Of a stretch of 64,000 bases of DNA, positions 1 through 9,070 are shown piece by piece. This DNA comes from Phycisphaerales bacterium. GTDB lineage: Bacteria; Planctomycetota; Phycisphaerae; Phycisphaerales; UBA1924. The position numbers and the translations under genes were made by a program. The DNA is taken from contig JANQQR010000003.1 in the NCBI GenBank assembly GCA_028289195.1, forward strand, positions 1 through 64,000, in the 5' to 3' direction. The stretch's first letter is position 1. Every line of letters starts with the position of its first letter. The notes under the pieces were generated by a model, which saw only the letters and a list, made by a program, of their open reading frames with translations, was not told where the DNA came from and did no database searches.

Positions 1-20
1 GGGCCGGGGGGCGGGGGGGG
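1..20 (+). other. G-rich tract, possible quadruplex
   Basis: The first 20 bases are almost all G, with runs of 3, 6 and 8 G separated by single or double C. Such a tract could fold as a G-quadruplex or stall polymerase. It lies upstream of the first small gene and is cut by the window edge, so its context cannot be judged. Confidence 0.3.
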
Positions 21-56
21 TAGCCCGAGCCCCGCCGGGACGCGGGCGAGGGCGTC

Positions 57-62
57 TATACT
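57..62 (+). promoter_or_regulatory. putative -10 box (TATACT)
   Basis: TATACT lies 36 bases upstream of the ATG at 99, in otherwise very GC-rich DNA. No convincing -35 hexamer is seen. It would give a leader of about 30 bases carrying a GGGAAG ribosome-binding site. Confidence 0.35.
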
Positions 63-98
63 CCGCCTCAGCCACCACTCGAGGGCCGGGAAGCAGCG

Positions 99-335
99 AT
101 GTTCGGAAGAATTTTCGGTCGGGACCGCCTCTTGTTCATGGCCGCCGGCGAGCGGGCCCGGAGGTCGCACGAGCGCTGGCTGAACCGGGCCATGCGGGAT
201 CGCACGCGTGTGTACCCGACGATCCCGCTCCGCAGGGTCGCCGACGGCGGGTTCGCGCCGGTTACCTCGACGCGCGAAGGGCGGGCCTGGGCGGATATGT
301 GGTGGCAGGTGACGCTGGATCAGGTCGATAGCTGA
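99..335 (+). CDS. small conserved-looking protein of unknown function
   Basis: This 78-residue protein was not recognised. Almost every third codon position is G or C, as in the surrounding genes, which supports real coding. The ATG is preceded by a purine-rich GGGAAG about 6 bases upstream. The protein is basic in its first half (many Arg, including RARRSHERW) and has a Trp-Trp pair near the C-terminus. No signal peptide or membrane segment is visible. It is transcribed in the same direction as the membrane protein that follows about 100 bases later. Confidence 0.6.
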   Translation: MFGRIFGRDRLLFMAAGERARRSHERWLNRAMRDRTRVYPTIPLRRVADGGFAPVTSTREGRAWADMWWQVTLDQVDS

Positions 336-441
336 CTCTGGCCCGGCTGCGTGCGCCGGTGTTTTCCGTTAGAACCAGCGCCGAGTCGCCCGGCGAGCCG
401 AGCGAGCGGCGGACCCCTCTGACCGAACCGACGACCGAGCC

Positions 442-1308
442 ATGTCCGACGAGACCCCATCGACTCCCGTATCCGACGCCACGACCACGAGCATCAGCCG
501 CAAGTGGCTGGTGAAGATGGTGATCTTCATGGTTGCGCTGGCGGGCCTGGGCGCCTGGGGCGCCGCCGACGCGTGGATCGTGTACCCGGCCCGCGGCGAG
601 AAGCACGCCAAGTTCATGCTGCGTGATTACCTGGGCGCGATGCGCGACGCCGGGCGCCTGTCGGCGGCATCGGTGCCCGATCCGGCCACGGAACTGGCGC
701 GCCTGCGCACCGACGGGACGTCGACCGACGCGGAAGCGGCGCGCCTGGGCTGGCTGACCTCGCTCTCGCGCATCCATAACCTCACCCAGGAGGAGCAGGC
801 GATGGCGTCGGTCGGTCCCGGCGAGGACGCCCTGACCGTCTTTGCCAACCCGCGCCAGCGTCTTTCGGATCTGGAGACCGAACTCGGAACGCAGAACGTC
901 CCCAGCGCGCTGAGCGCGTACGACATCCCGTTCCAGTACCTGCTTGTCCTGCTCGGCTTCGGTGGCTCGCTGGCGATGGTCGTGTTCCTGATCCGCGTGG
1001 CGGCACGCAAATTCAGCTGGGACCCCGGCGAGCACCGGCTCACCCTGCCCGACGGACGCTCGTTCACGCCCGAGCAAATCACCAAGGTCGACAAGCGCGA
1101 CTGGCACAAGTACTTCATCCACCTCACGGTGGAGGGCGAGGGCTTCGACAAGGAAGTGCGCCTCGACCTGCTGCGCTTCGTGCCGCTCGAGCAGTGGGTG
1201 CTGGAGATGGAGACGCTCCACCCCAACTACGAGCCCCCGGAAGCAGACGCCCCGGAAGCGGCGCCGGCCGAGGCGGACGCCGGCACGCCCGAGCCCGAGC
1301 AATCGTGA
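442..1308 (+). CDS. membrane protein of unknown function, two membrane segments
   Basis: A 288-residue protein with no family I can name. A hydrophobic segment at about residues 24-44 is followed by a largely polar region of about 115 residues (45-161), a second segment at about 165-186, and a C-terminal domain of about 75 residues (DPGEHRLTLPDGRSFTPEQI) resembling a small PH-like or beta-rich cytoplasmic domain. The last 25 residues are a low-complexity Pro/Ala/Glu tail. The start is the first ATG after the upstream gap; its ribosome-binding site is weak. It is followed at 28 bases by a DUF456 membrane protein on the same strand. Confidence 0.75.
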   Translation: MSDETPSTPVSDATTTSISRKWLVKMVIFMVALAGLGAWGAADAWIVYPARGEKHAKFMLRDYLGAMRDAGRLSAASVPDPATELARLRTDGTSTDAEAARLGWLTSLSRIHNLTQEEQAMASVGPGEDALTVFANPRQRLSDLETELGTQNVPSALSAYDIPFQYLLVLLGFGGSLAMVVFLIRVAARKFSWDPGEHRLTLPDGRSFTPEQITKVDKRDWHKYFIHLTVEGEGFDKEVRLDLLRFVPLEQWVLEMETLHPNYEPPEADAPEAAPAEADAGTPEPEQS

Positions 1309-1335
1309 GCACCCGAACGCCAACAAGCACCTGAG

Positions 1336-1887
1336 ATGGACGTGCTCGCCGCCGTCATCCTGGTGCTCCTCGCGACCGTCAGCGCATCGCTGGTGCTGCT
1401 GGGGCTCCCCGGCATCTGGCTGATGATCCTGATGGCGCTGGGCATCGACCTGTGGCGCCCGGAGTTGATGACCAACGCGGCGTTCATCGTCCTCTTCGTG
1501 CTGGCGTTCCTGGCCGAGGTGGCCGAGTTCATCGCCTCGGCGGTCGGCGCCAAGAAGGCCGGTGGCTCCACGCGCGCCGCGATCGGCGCGATCATCGGCA
1601 GCATCGCCGGCGCGCTGACGCTCGGCGGGGCGTTCTCCGTGGTGCCGGTGATCGGCACCTTCATCGGCGTGATCATCGGCGGCGCGATCGGCGCCGCCAT
1701 CGGCGCCGTGGTGCTCGAGCTCACCAAGGAGACCAAGGGCGACGGCTCGCCCAAGGAGCCCGGCCACACGGTGCGCGTCGGCACCGGCGCGTTCGTCGGG
1801 CGCCTGCTCTCGACCGTCATCAAGGGCGGCTTCGCGTTCGTCGCGCTGGTGGTGCTGATCGTCAGCGTGAGCGTGCGCGGCTTCTGA
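1336..1887 (+). CDS. DUF456 family membrane protein
   Basis: This 183-residue protein matches the DUF456 pattern: an N-terminal hydrophobic hairpin containing LGLPGIWLM, a stretch with EVAEFIASAVGAKKAGGSTRA, and long Gly/Ala-rich membrane segments with GxxxG spacing (IGAIIGSIAGAL and IIGGAIGAAIGAVVLE). Four to five membrane segments are likely. The biochemical role of DUF456 proteins is not known. The small gap to the upstream membrane protein suggests co-transcription. Confidence 0.8.
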   Translation: MDVLAAVILVLLATVSASLVLLGLPGIWLMILMALGIDLWRPELMTNAAFIVLFVLAFLAEVAEFIASAVGAKKAGGSTRAAIGAIIGSIAGALTLGGAFSVVPVIGTFIGVIIGGAIGAAIGAVVLELTKETKGDGSPKEPGHTVRVGTGAFVGRLLSTVIKGGFAFVALVVLIVSVSVRGF

Positions 1888-1895
1888 GTCGCGGG

Positions 1896-1901
1896 TACGC
1901 T
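1896..1901 (+). promoter_or_regulatory. putative -10 box (TACGCT)
   Basis: TACGCT lies just after the DUF456 stop. An in-frame GTG at 1910 sits 8 bases downstream, the spacing expected for a leaderless transcript. The same hexamer stands at 6-8 bases before starts at 13545, 52453 and 60168. If used, the glycosyltransferase would begin at 1910 rather than 1946. Confidence 0.4.
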
Positions 1902-1945
1902 TGCCCCGAGTGTTCAGAGGTGTCTCCGGGGCCGGGGTGCCGTCC

Positions 1946-4684
1946 ATGCGCATCAGCGTCGTCGTGCCAACCCTGCGCGAAGCGGAGAACCTGCCCGAAC
2001 TCGTCGCGCGAGTCGCCGGCGTGCGCGAGGCGTCCGGCCTCGATCTCGAGCTCATCATCGTCGACGAGGCCAGCGGCGACGGCGCTCCGGACCTGATCAA
2101 GAGCATTGGGCGCCCTTGGGCGCGCTGCATCGAGCGAACCGGTCGCCACGGCCTGAGCGCGGCGGTGATCGCCGGGGTCCGGGCGTCCGACGCCGAGGTC
2201 GTCGTTGTGATGGACGCGGATCTGAGCCACCCGCCCGAGCGCATCCCCGCGCTCGCACGGGAGATCGAGCGCGGCGCCGAGATGGCCATCGGCTCTCGCC
2301 GGACCGAAGGGGGGAGCATCGACGCGTCGTGGAGCGCGGGGCGACGTCTGGCCAGCGTTGTCGCCGGGGCGCCGGCCCGCCCGCTGGTCGGCGTGCGCGA
2401 TCCGATGAGCGGGTTTCTCGCGTTCAGGCGGGAGGTCATCGAGCGCTGCGAGGGGCTCAGGCCCCGCGGGTTCAAGATCGGGCTCGAGCTGATGGTCCGT
2501 GCGGGCTTGCGGGACGTGCGCGAGGTGCCGATCGAGTTCGCCGATCGCACGCGGGGCCAGAGCAAGGCCGGCGCCGGCGAGGCGATCCGGTACCTCGGCG
2601 ACCTGGCGCGCCTGTACTGGTTCGCGCTGGCGCTCCGATCGTGGAGACGCGGCGTCGGAGTATGCCCGCCGGCGACCCGGGCTCGCACGCGGGACCTGGC
2701 CCTGTGCGCGCTGATCGTTGTGCTCGCGGTCGCCGGGGTGTTTGGACGCAGCGCCGGCTTCGGGTTCCTCTCCTACGACGACCGCTTCCACGTCCACGAG
2801 AACCCGCTGGTCGCAGGCGAGGGCGCCGATCGGTTCGCCCGCGCCTGGGCGGGGGCGCACGGCAATCTGTACGTCCCCCTGACGTACAACCTGATGCGCA
2901 TCGAAGGCGAGATCGCCGATCGCGGGACCGATGCGCATCCGACGAACCGGTTCGATCCCCGGGTGTTCCACGCGACGAGCATCGGCCTCCACGCGATGTG
3001 CGCTGTGCTCGTCCTGCTCATCCTCGCCAGGCTGACCGGCGGGCTGATCGCGCCCCTGGCGGGCGCGCTTGTGTTCGCGCTGCACCCGATCCAGGTCGAA
3101 GCCGTCGCCTGGGTGAGCGAGCAGCGGGGGCTGCTGTCGTCGGTGCTGGCGCTGGCGAGCATCTGGTGGTACCTCGCGGCGACGGACCCCGGCCGAGATC
3201 GATCGAGCGTTGCGGGCCTCGTTGTCGCGGGGCTGCTGTTCGTCGCGTCGATGCTCGCCAAGCCCGCCAGCGCGCCGCTGCCGCTCGCGCTGGTGGCGAT
3301 CGACGTCATGCTGCGCGGCGTGCCCGGGCGTGTCAGTGTCATGCGCCTGTGGCCCTGGCTGGGCGCGGCGATGGGGCTCCTCGTGGCCACGCGCCTCATG
3401 CAGTCGAGCTCGGACGTGCGCGGGGTCGCGCCGCTGTGGCTGAGGCCGTTCGTAGCCGGCGATGCGCTGGCGTTCTATGCGTGGAAAGTGGCCTGGCCGT
3501 TCGGCCTCAGCCCCGACCACGGGCGCACGCCGGGCGCGATCGCCGGGTCGTGGTGGACCTATTGGGCGTGGATCGTGCCGCTGGCCCTGCTGGTGGGTGC
3601 CCTGTGGAGACGCTGGCTGCACGGGGGCGCCGGGCTCATCGTGATGTTCGTGATGCTCGGTCCGGTGCTCGGTCTGGTGACCTTTCACCATCAGAACATC
3701 TCCACTGTGGCGGACCGCTACGCGTACCTGCCGATGCTCGGCATCGCGATGGCCTTCGCGGGTTTGGTAAGCCTCGCGCCGCGCCGGGCGCTGGGCCCCG
3801 GTCTGCTGATCGTGGCGGGGCTGGGGATCGCCTCGTGGATCCAGGCGGGCGTGTGGAAGGATGACGTGTCGCTCTGGGCGCACGCCGCGCGTGTGCAGCC
3901 CGGCAGCGCATTGTCCAAGAACAACCTCGGCTACGCCCTCTACGAGCGGGGCGACGCCGCCGGGGCTTGGGCGCAGTTCGAGAGGGCGCTTGCGATCGAC
4001 CCTGATGTCGGGCTCTTGCGCGAGAACGCTGCGCTCGCGCTGCGCGACCTGGGGCGCGCGGCAGAATCGGAATCGCTCCTGCGCGACGAACTCGACGCGA
4101 ACCCGGGTAACGCCCGCGCGATGAGCGCCCTCGGCGCCGTGCTGGCGGTGCGCGGGGCGCTCGACGGCGCCGAGCCATTGTTCGTGGGCGCCTTGGCGAT
4201 CGACCCGAGCAACGCCGACGCGCTGGTCAACCTCGGGGTGCTGCGCATGGGGCGCGGTGACGCGTTTGGCGCCGAGGAGATGTACCGGCGCGCCGTGGAG
4301 GCCGATCCGTGGAAGGGCGAGGCCTGGTTGAACCTCGGCGTGATCCTCCGGGCCTCGGGACGCACGGACGAGGCGGCCGGTGCGTTCGAGCGAGCGATCG
4401 CCTGCGCCGGGCCCGTTCTGCTCCAGGCGCACCAGCGGCTGGGCGATCTTCTGCTGGCATCGGGGGATCCCGCGCAGGCGTCGGTGCATCTCGAGGTCGC
4501 CATCGAGCTGAGCCCCGGCAACGCCAAGGCGCTGAACAACCTCGGCCTGGCCAGGGTGCGCCTCGGGGATCTGGACGGCGCGATCGAGGCGTTCGCCGGC
4601 GCGATCGAGGCGGACCCGGGACTCATCGAGGCGCGCACGAACCTCGAGAGCGCCACGCGACTCCGGGAGCAGGATCAGCAGTGA
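1946..4684 (+). CDS. fusion: GT2 polyprenyl-phosphate mannosyltransferase + TMTC-like O-mannosyltransferase + TPR
   Basis: A protein of about 912 residues in three parts. Residues 1-210 are a GT2 glycosyltransferase of the dolichol/polyprenyl-phosphate mannose synthase type: it begins MRISVVVPTLREAENLPEL, has a DAD metal-binding motif (D90-A91-D92) and MSGFLAFRREV. Residues 250-640 are a polytopic GT-C region like animal TMTC proteins: a first-loop Asp pair (D278-D279, in SYDDRFHVHENPLV), HPIQVEAVAWVSEQRGLLS, and ADRYAYLPMLG. Residues 650-910 are TPR repeats (NNLGYALYERGD, NNLGLARVRLGD). The inferred role is to make a lipid-linked sugar and transfer it to exported proteins. The start at MRISVV fits the family; a GTG at 1910 is also in frame. 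Confidence 0.8.
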   Translation: MRISVVVPTLREAENLPELVARVAGVREASGLDLELIIVDEASGDGAPDLIKSIGRPWARCIERTGRHGLSAAVIAGVRASDAEVVVVMDADLSHPPERIPALAREIERGAEMAIGSRRTEGGSIDASWSAGRRLASVVAGAPARPLVGVRDPMSGFLAFRREVIERCEGLRPRGFKIGLELMVRAGLRDVREVPIEFADRTRGQSKAGAGEAIRYLGDLARLYWFALALRSWRRGVGVCPPATRARTRDLALCALIVVLAVAGVFGRSAGFGFLSYDDRFHVHENPLVAGEGADRFARAWAGAHGNLYVPLTYNLMRIEGEIADRGTDAHPTNRFDPRVFHATSIGLHAMCAVLVLLILARLTGGLIAPLAGALVFALHPIQVEAVAWVSEQRGLLSSVLALASIWWYLAATDPGRDRSSVAGLVVAGLLFVASMLAKPASAPLPLALVAIDVMLRGVPGRVSVMRLWPWLGAAMGLLVATRLMQSSSDVRGVAPLWLRPFVAGDALAFYAWKVAWPFGLSPDHGRTPGAIAGSWWTYWAWIVPLALLVGALWRRWLHGGAGLIVMFVMLGPVLGLVTFHHQNISTVADRYAYLPMLGIAMAFAGLVSLAPRRALGPGLLIVAGLGIASWIQAGVWKDDVSLWAHAARVQPGSALSKNNLGYALYERGDAAGAWAQFERALAIDPDVGLLRENAALALRDLGRAAESESLLRDELDANPGNARAMSALGAVLAVRGALDGAEPLFVGALAIDPSNADALVNLGVLRMGRGDAFGAEEMYRRAVEADPWKGEAWLNLGVILRASGRTDEAAGAFERAIACAGPVLLQAHQRLGDLLLASGDPAQASVHLEVAIELSPGNAKALNNLGLARVRLGDLDGAIEAFAGAIEADPGLIEARTNLESATRLREQDQQ

Positions 4685-4703
4685 GACTCACACCGGTGCC
4701 CGG

Positions 4704-5867
4704 CTAGCGCCGGCGACGGATCAGCACCGCGCCGGACGCAACGACGATCGCCGCGCCCGCTCCGGGTGCAGGGATGTTCACGAGGAAGATCCCGGACGAA
4801 CCATCGTCGAACCCCGCGTGGAACGCGAGCTGGTCGTTGTTGTTCAGGCCGGCGTCGGCGAACGAGAGCGATGAGACGGTCTTGCCGTCGAAGACGTCGC
4901 CCACCGACGCGACGATGTCGTGGAACGAGCCGGTGAGATCGGTGACGCCGATGGCGTCGAGCGTCGGTGCCGTGCGCCCGTTCAGCTGCTCGTACCCCAG
5001 CGCGATGAACCCGTTGTCGTTCACCGAGCCGATCGAGACCGGGGCGATCTCCCACGGGATCGTGCCGGTCATGCCGCCGCCGCCGCCCGAGGCGAGGAAC
5101 TGCGAGTCGGTCACGTCGGTGAAGGGCGTGACGACAGTGCCGCCCGTTGTCGTCGACGTGCTCTTGACGGACTCACCGAAGTTTGCGCCCTTGATCGTGA
5201 GCAGCACGCCGCCGCCCGATGTCGAGTACACGCCCTCGCCCCCGGTGACCAGATCGGTTGCTGCGAACACCGCCTCGCCGGAGGCGGTCGGTTTGGCGCT
5301 GCCGGGCGTGAGCGCGAGGCTGCCGAAGTTCTGGCCGATGATCGTGATGATGCCCCCGCCGGGAGAAGTCGAGTACACGCCGGTGCTCCCGGTGCCGAGA
5401 TCGGTGGCGGTGAACATCGTCGTGCCGCTCGAGTTCATCGATGGGCCCGCGAGCGACGAGAGTCCGAAGCTCGAGCCTCGGACGGTGATCACCGGGCCTC
5501 CCGACGAACTGGTGAACAACGCTGGGCCGGTGGCGTCGGTCGCGAGGAACGAGAAGTCTCCCGAAGAGTTCGCGTTGGGCGACGCGAGTGAGGAGAGCCC
5601 GAAGTTCTTCCCGTAGATCGTGAGCAGCGGTCCGCCGGCGCGCGTCGAGAACATGCCGGATCCGGCGGCGTCGGTCGACACGAAGTAGACGTCGCCCGAG
5701 TCGGTGAGGGCGGGATCGTTGCCCAGGGTCTCGCCCGGCCCGCTGAGGATCGTCGGGATCCAGCTGGCGGCGCCCGGTTGGGCGTGTGCTGCGGCGCAGA
5801 CAGCCAGCGGCAACACGGCGCACATCGCGCGCACGACGGCGTTGGTACGTGACAGCAATGAAGACAC
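4704..5867 (-). CDS. secreted repeat protein with PEP-CTERM-like sorting tail
   Basis: A 387-residue protein starting with GTG. An N-terminal signal peptide (about residues 1-29, ending AAAHAQ) is followed by three to four repeats of about 45 residues built on the pattern ITVRGSSFGLSSLAGP, then a Ser/Thr/Gly-rich segment with little charge. The C-terminus has the three-part sorting signal: Pro-Ala-Pro-Gly, a hydrophobic stretch (AAIVVASGAVLI) and RRRR. This resembles PEP-CTERM tails, which are cut by exosortase, and the bead-like repeats suggest a surface or matrix protein. No exosortase lies in this window. It converges on the glycosyltransferase with 19 bases between the stops. Confidence 0.8.
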   Translation of the reverse strand: MSSLLSRTNAVVRAMCAVLPLAVCAAAHAQPGAASWIPTILSGPGETLGNDPALTDSGDVYFVSTDAAGSGMFSTRAGGPLLTIYGKNFGLSSLASPNANSSGDFSFLATDATGPALFTSSSGGPVITVRGSSFGLSSLAGPSMNSSGTTMFTATDLGTGSTGVYSTSPGGGIITIIGQNFGSLALTPGSAKPTASGEAVFAATDLVTGGEGVYSTSGGGVLLTIKGANFGESVKSTSTTTGGTVVTPFTDVTDSQFLASGGGGGMTGTIPWEIAPVSIGSVNDNGFIALGYEQLNGRTAPTLDAIGVTDLTGSFHDIVASVGDVFDGKTVSSLSFADAGLNNNDQLAFHAGFDDGSSGIFLVNIPAPGAGAAIVVASGAVLIRRRR

Positions 5868-6060
5868 GGGAGCGTGCCCCTTTCCCTCCTGGGCCCGCGC
5901 GGCAGAATGCCGGCGCGGACCGGCGACGTGTATCCCCGGCCCCCCAGACGGACGTGTTGTTCACACAATGCCACGAGACGACCCGACCCGCAAGGGGAAT
6001 CCGGGCCTCGGGGGCGGCTGATCGGGATTCAGGGATGCACCGGAAGCTCCGGACACCGCC

Positions 6061-8736
6061 TCACGCCCCCTGGGCGACCCTCTCGCTTGCCCGCACAGGC
6101 TCCGGCGAGTGATGATTGCCGTCGTGCCACGTCATCATGCCGGGGATGATGGTGCCGACGAGGCGATCGTCGCGCGGGATGACACGGACGGTGAACCCGC
6201 GCCGGCCCGAGCCGGACGCGGCGAACGTGCCCTGGAACACGGTGGAGCCGTCGTCGGTCTCCTCGCCGGCGACCGGGCTCATGTCCATCGCGACTCCGTG
6301 CGCCAGGTCGCCGAGGCTCGTCACCTCGCCGTGGTACAGCTGGACGCGGACCTCTTCCGGGTTCAGGTCGCCGAGGGTCACGTGCGTGCGCACCGTGATG
6401 GGCGTGCGCGCCGGCACCGCGGCGCCCACATCGGCGATCACGCTGCGGACGCTCACGTTGTCCCACTGCTCGCGGAAGCGCTGGACGTGACGCGCCAGGT
6501 CGCGGGCGCCCTCGAGGTTGTTGGCCATCAGCGTCTGCGTCGCGCCGTGGGCGAGCAGGTAGAACTGCTCGGCGTAGTCGGCGACCATGCGGTTCGTGCT
6601 GAAGCGCGGCGTGTGCTGGCGGATCGACGCCTTCATGCGCCGCACCCACTGGCGGGGCAGGCCCGACTCGTCGCGCTGGTAGAACTCGGGGAGGATCCGG
6701 CGCTCGAGTGCGTCGTACAGGGCGCGGCTCTCGATGGAATCGGCTGCGTCGCGATCGTCGTACGTCTCGCCCTTGCCGATGGCGAAGCCGACCTCGGGGT
6801 CGTAGCCCTCGTCCCACCAGCCGTCGAGGATCGAGACGTTGATCACGCCGTTCATCGCGGCCTTCATGCCGCTGGTGCCGGACGCTTCCATGCCGCGGAT
6901 CGGTGTGTTGAGCCAGATGTCGCAGCCCTGGACGAGGCGGCGTCCGACCTCGATGTCGTAGTCCTCGAGGAAGACGATCCGGTTGAGGTGGTCGCTCTCT
7001 GAGGCGAACTTCACCAGGTCGCGGATCAGCTCCTTGCCCGGGCCGTCGGCGGGGTGCGACTTGCCGGCAACCAGCAGCTGCACCGGGCGGTCCTCGTCGT
7101 TGAACAGACGGCGCAGGCGCTCGGGGTCGTTCATGAGCAGCGTGCCGCGCTTGTAGGTCGCGAACCGGCGCGCAAAGCCGATCGTGAAGATGTCCGGGTT
7201 GAGCGCGGCGGCGGCGCTCTCGATGTCGTCGTGGCCCGAGCCGCGGTGCTTCATCTGCGCCCTGATGCGCCGGCGGGCCCATGTGATCAGCTTCTCACGC
7301 TGGCGGCAGTGGGCGAGCCACAGCTCCTCGTCGGGGATCTCCTCGATGGCGTCCCAGGCGTCGAAGTCGCCGGGGTCCTGCTGCCAGTCCGGTCCGATGT
7401 AGCGATCGAACAAGCGGCTGAGCGTCGGGCTCACCCATGAGCGCGCGTGCACGCCGTTGGTCACGTGGCCGATGGGGATCTCCGGCTCGGGAACCTGCGG
7501 CCAGATGTCCTTCCACATGCCCCGTGCCACGTTGCCGTGCAGGCGGCTGACGCCGTTGGCGTAGTTGCTGGTGCGGAGCGCGAGGACGGCCATCGAGAAC
7601 AGCTCGTTGGTGTTGAACACGTCGGACCGGCCGAGCGAGAGCAGGCCCTCGAGGTCGAGCCCGAGCGGGCCGCACATGCGCCCGATGTAGCCCTCGACGA
7701 GCTCGGGCGCGAACCGGTCGATGCCCGCGGGCACCGGGGTGTGCGTCGTGAAGATGTGCGCACCGGCGGCGGCGGTCCGTGCATCCTCGAACGAGCAGTT
7801 GTGCTCCGCGCGCAGGCGGGCGATCCGCTCCAGCGCGAGGAACGCAGCGTGGCCCTCGTTGATGTGGAAGACGTTGGGCTTCTCGCCGATCTTGTCCAGC
7901 GCCCGGATGCCTCCGACGCCCAGGATCAGCTCCTGCTGGATGCGCGTCTCGATATCGCCGCCGTAGAGCGTGCGGGTGATGTCGCGATCGGCGCGATCGT
8001 TCTCGGGGAAGTTCGTGTCCAGCAGGTAGAGCTTCACCCGCCCGACATCGCACTCCCAGATGCCGACCGTCACGTCGCGACCCGGGAGCTCGACCGTCAC
8101 GCGGTACTGCTCGCCGGTCTCGGGATCGATGATGCGACGGATCGGCTGGTTGGGGAAGTCCTGATCGGGGTAGGTCTCCTGCTGCCAGCCGTCGGCGTTG
8201 AGGTATTGGTGGAAGTAGCCGCAGCGGTACAGGAGGCCGACGGCGCACACCGGCACGCCGAGTTCCGAGGCGGACTTGAGGTGATCGCCGGCCAGGCAGC
8301 CGAGACCGCCGGAGTAGATCTGGAAGCACTCGGTGAGGCCGAACTCGGCGGAGAAGTACGCCACGCGGAGTTCGGGCACCTTCGTCACGCCCTCGCTGAC
8401 GGTTGCGTCGACGAACGCCGGGTACTGCTTCTGGAACCAGCCGGCGCCTTCCATGTGCTCGCGGAAGCGGGCGTGCACGGCGTTGAGCTGGTGCAGGTAG
8501 CTGCGATCGCTCGCAGCGCGATCGAGCATGGACTGCGTCGTCGATCCCAGGAGGCGCACGGGGTTGTGGTAGGTCTCCTGCCACAGCTCCCGGTCGAGGC
8601 GCTTGAACAGGTCGACGGCCTCGGGGTGCCACGTCCACCACAGGTTATGGGCGATCTCCAGCAGAGGCTGGAGGGCTTCGGGGAGGTCGGGCACGACTCG
8701 GAACGACCGGATCTTGGCTTGGCCTGCGTTCAGCAT
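6061..8736 (-). CDS. glgP: alpha-glucan (glycogen/maltodextrin) phosphorylase
   Basis: An 891-residue enzyme of the short bacterial alpha-glucan phosphorylase family (GT35). It releases glucose-1-phosphate from alpha-1,4-glucans and uses pyridoxal phosphate. The PLP-site motif GTSGMKAAMNG is present, with the likely PLP lysine at K625. It is preceded by the typical N-terminal motif NLWWTWHPEAVDLF, with VAYFSAEFGLTECFQIYSGGL further on. The start is MLNAGQAK at 8736; further in-frame codons upstream read through non-coding-like sequence. The last 150 residues form an extra domain seen in this subfamily. No other glycogen gene is adjacent. Confidence 0.93.
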   Translation of the reverse strand: MLNAGQAKIRSFRVVPDLPEALQPLLEIAHNLWWTWHPEAVDLFKRLDRELWQETYHNPVRLLGSTTQSMLDRAASDRSYLHQLNAVHARFREHMEGAGWFQKQYPAFVDATVSEGVTKVPELRVAYFSAEFGLTECFQIYSGGLGCLAGDHLKSASELGVPVCAVGLLYRCGYFHQYLNADGWQQETYPDQDFPNQPIRRIIDPETGEQYRVTVELPGRDVTVGIWECDVGRVKLYLLDTNFPENDRADRDITRTLYGGDIETRIQQELILGVGGIRALDKIGEKPNVFHINEGHAAFLALERIARLRAEHNCSFEDARTAAAGAHIFTTHTPVPAGIDRFAPELVEGYIGRMCGPLGLDLEGLLSLGRSDVFNTNELFSMAVLALRTSNYANGVSRLHGNVARGMWKDIWPQVPEPEIPIGHVTNGVHARSWVSPTLSRLFDRYIGPDWQQDPGDFDAWDAIEEIPDEELWLAHCRQREKLITWARRRIRAQMKHRGSGHDDIESAAAALNPDIFTIGFARRFATYKRGTLLMNDPERLRRLFNDEDRPVQLLVAGKSHPADGPGKELIRDLVKFASESDHLNRIVFLEDYDIEVGRRLVQGCDIWLNTPIRGMEASGTSGMKAAMNGVINVSILDGWWDEGYDPEVGFAIGKGETYDDRDAADSIESRALYDALERRILPEFYQRDESGLPRQWVRRMKASIRQHTPRFSTNRMVADYAEQFYLLAHGATQTLMANNLEGARDLARHVQRFREQWDNVSVRSVIADVGAAVPARTPITVRTHVTLGDLNPEEVRVQLYHGEVTSLGDLAHGVAMDMSPVAGEETDDGSTVFQGTFAASGSGRRGFTVRVIPRDDRLVGTIIPGMMTWHDGNHHSPEPVRASERVAQGA

Positions 8737-8929
8737 GGGTCTCTCACATCCTTGGCTGGCCCGTGCGCGGTCCCTCTGCGCACCGGGGCGCAGGATTATC
8801 GGCTCGACAGGCCCGCGGCGTGGGCGCGGCACCCAACTTCGAGCGAATTCTCTGGCAGTTACAGCGTTGTAACGGCTCGGCGAAACGGGGTCCGCCCGCC
8901 GGCTCGGCGAGGAGACGCCCCGGCCGGGG

Positions 8930-9070
8930 CTAGTAGACGGGCTCGCGGATCCCGGTGACGTCCCGCCCCCAGCGCTCGAACCCGCCGACGAGGACCTCGA
9001 GATCGGTCGGCACCCGCTGGAAGGCGATACATCCCGAGAGGAGCGCAGCGCTTGCGCCCGTGGCTGTCAG
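8930..9070 (-). CDS. probable small lipoprotein, start uncertain
   Basis: This short reading frame follows murJ on the same strand and ends at 8930. It contains a lipobox-like ALLSGC followed by IAFQRVPTDLEVLVGGFERW and ends in REPVY. Third codon positions are almost all G or C, so it looks coding. There is no ATG, GTG or TTG in the plausible start region. A CTG at 9070 overlaps the murJ stop as CTGA, copying the ATGA overlaps used elsewhere. Starting further upstream inside murJ would add an Arg-rich n-region (RARRVALVL) that suits a signal peptide better. The mature protein would have only about 35 residues. Function unknown. Confidence 0.5.
   Translation of the reverse strand: MTATGASAALLSGCIAFQRVPTDLEVLVGGFERWGRDVTGIREPVY

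Noticed and set aside
1862..4489. Long minus-strand open frame opposite the glycosyltransferase
   Set aside because: Low-complexity Arg/His/Gln translation and no family; the plus-strand gene has clear motifs.
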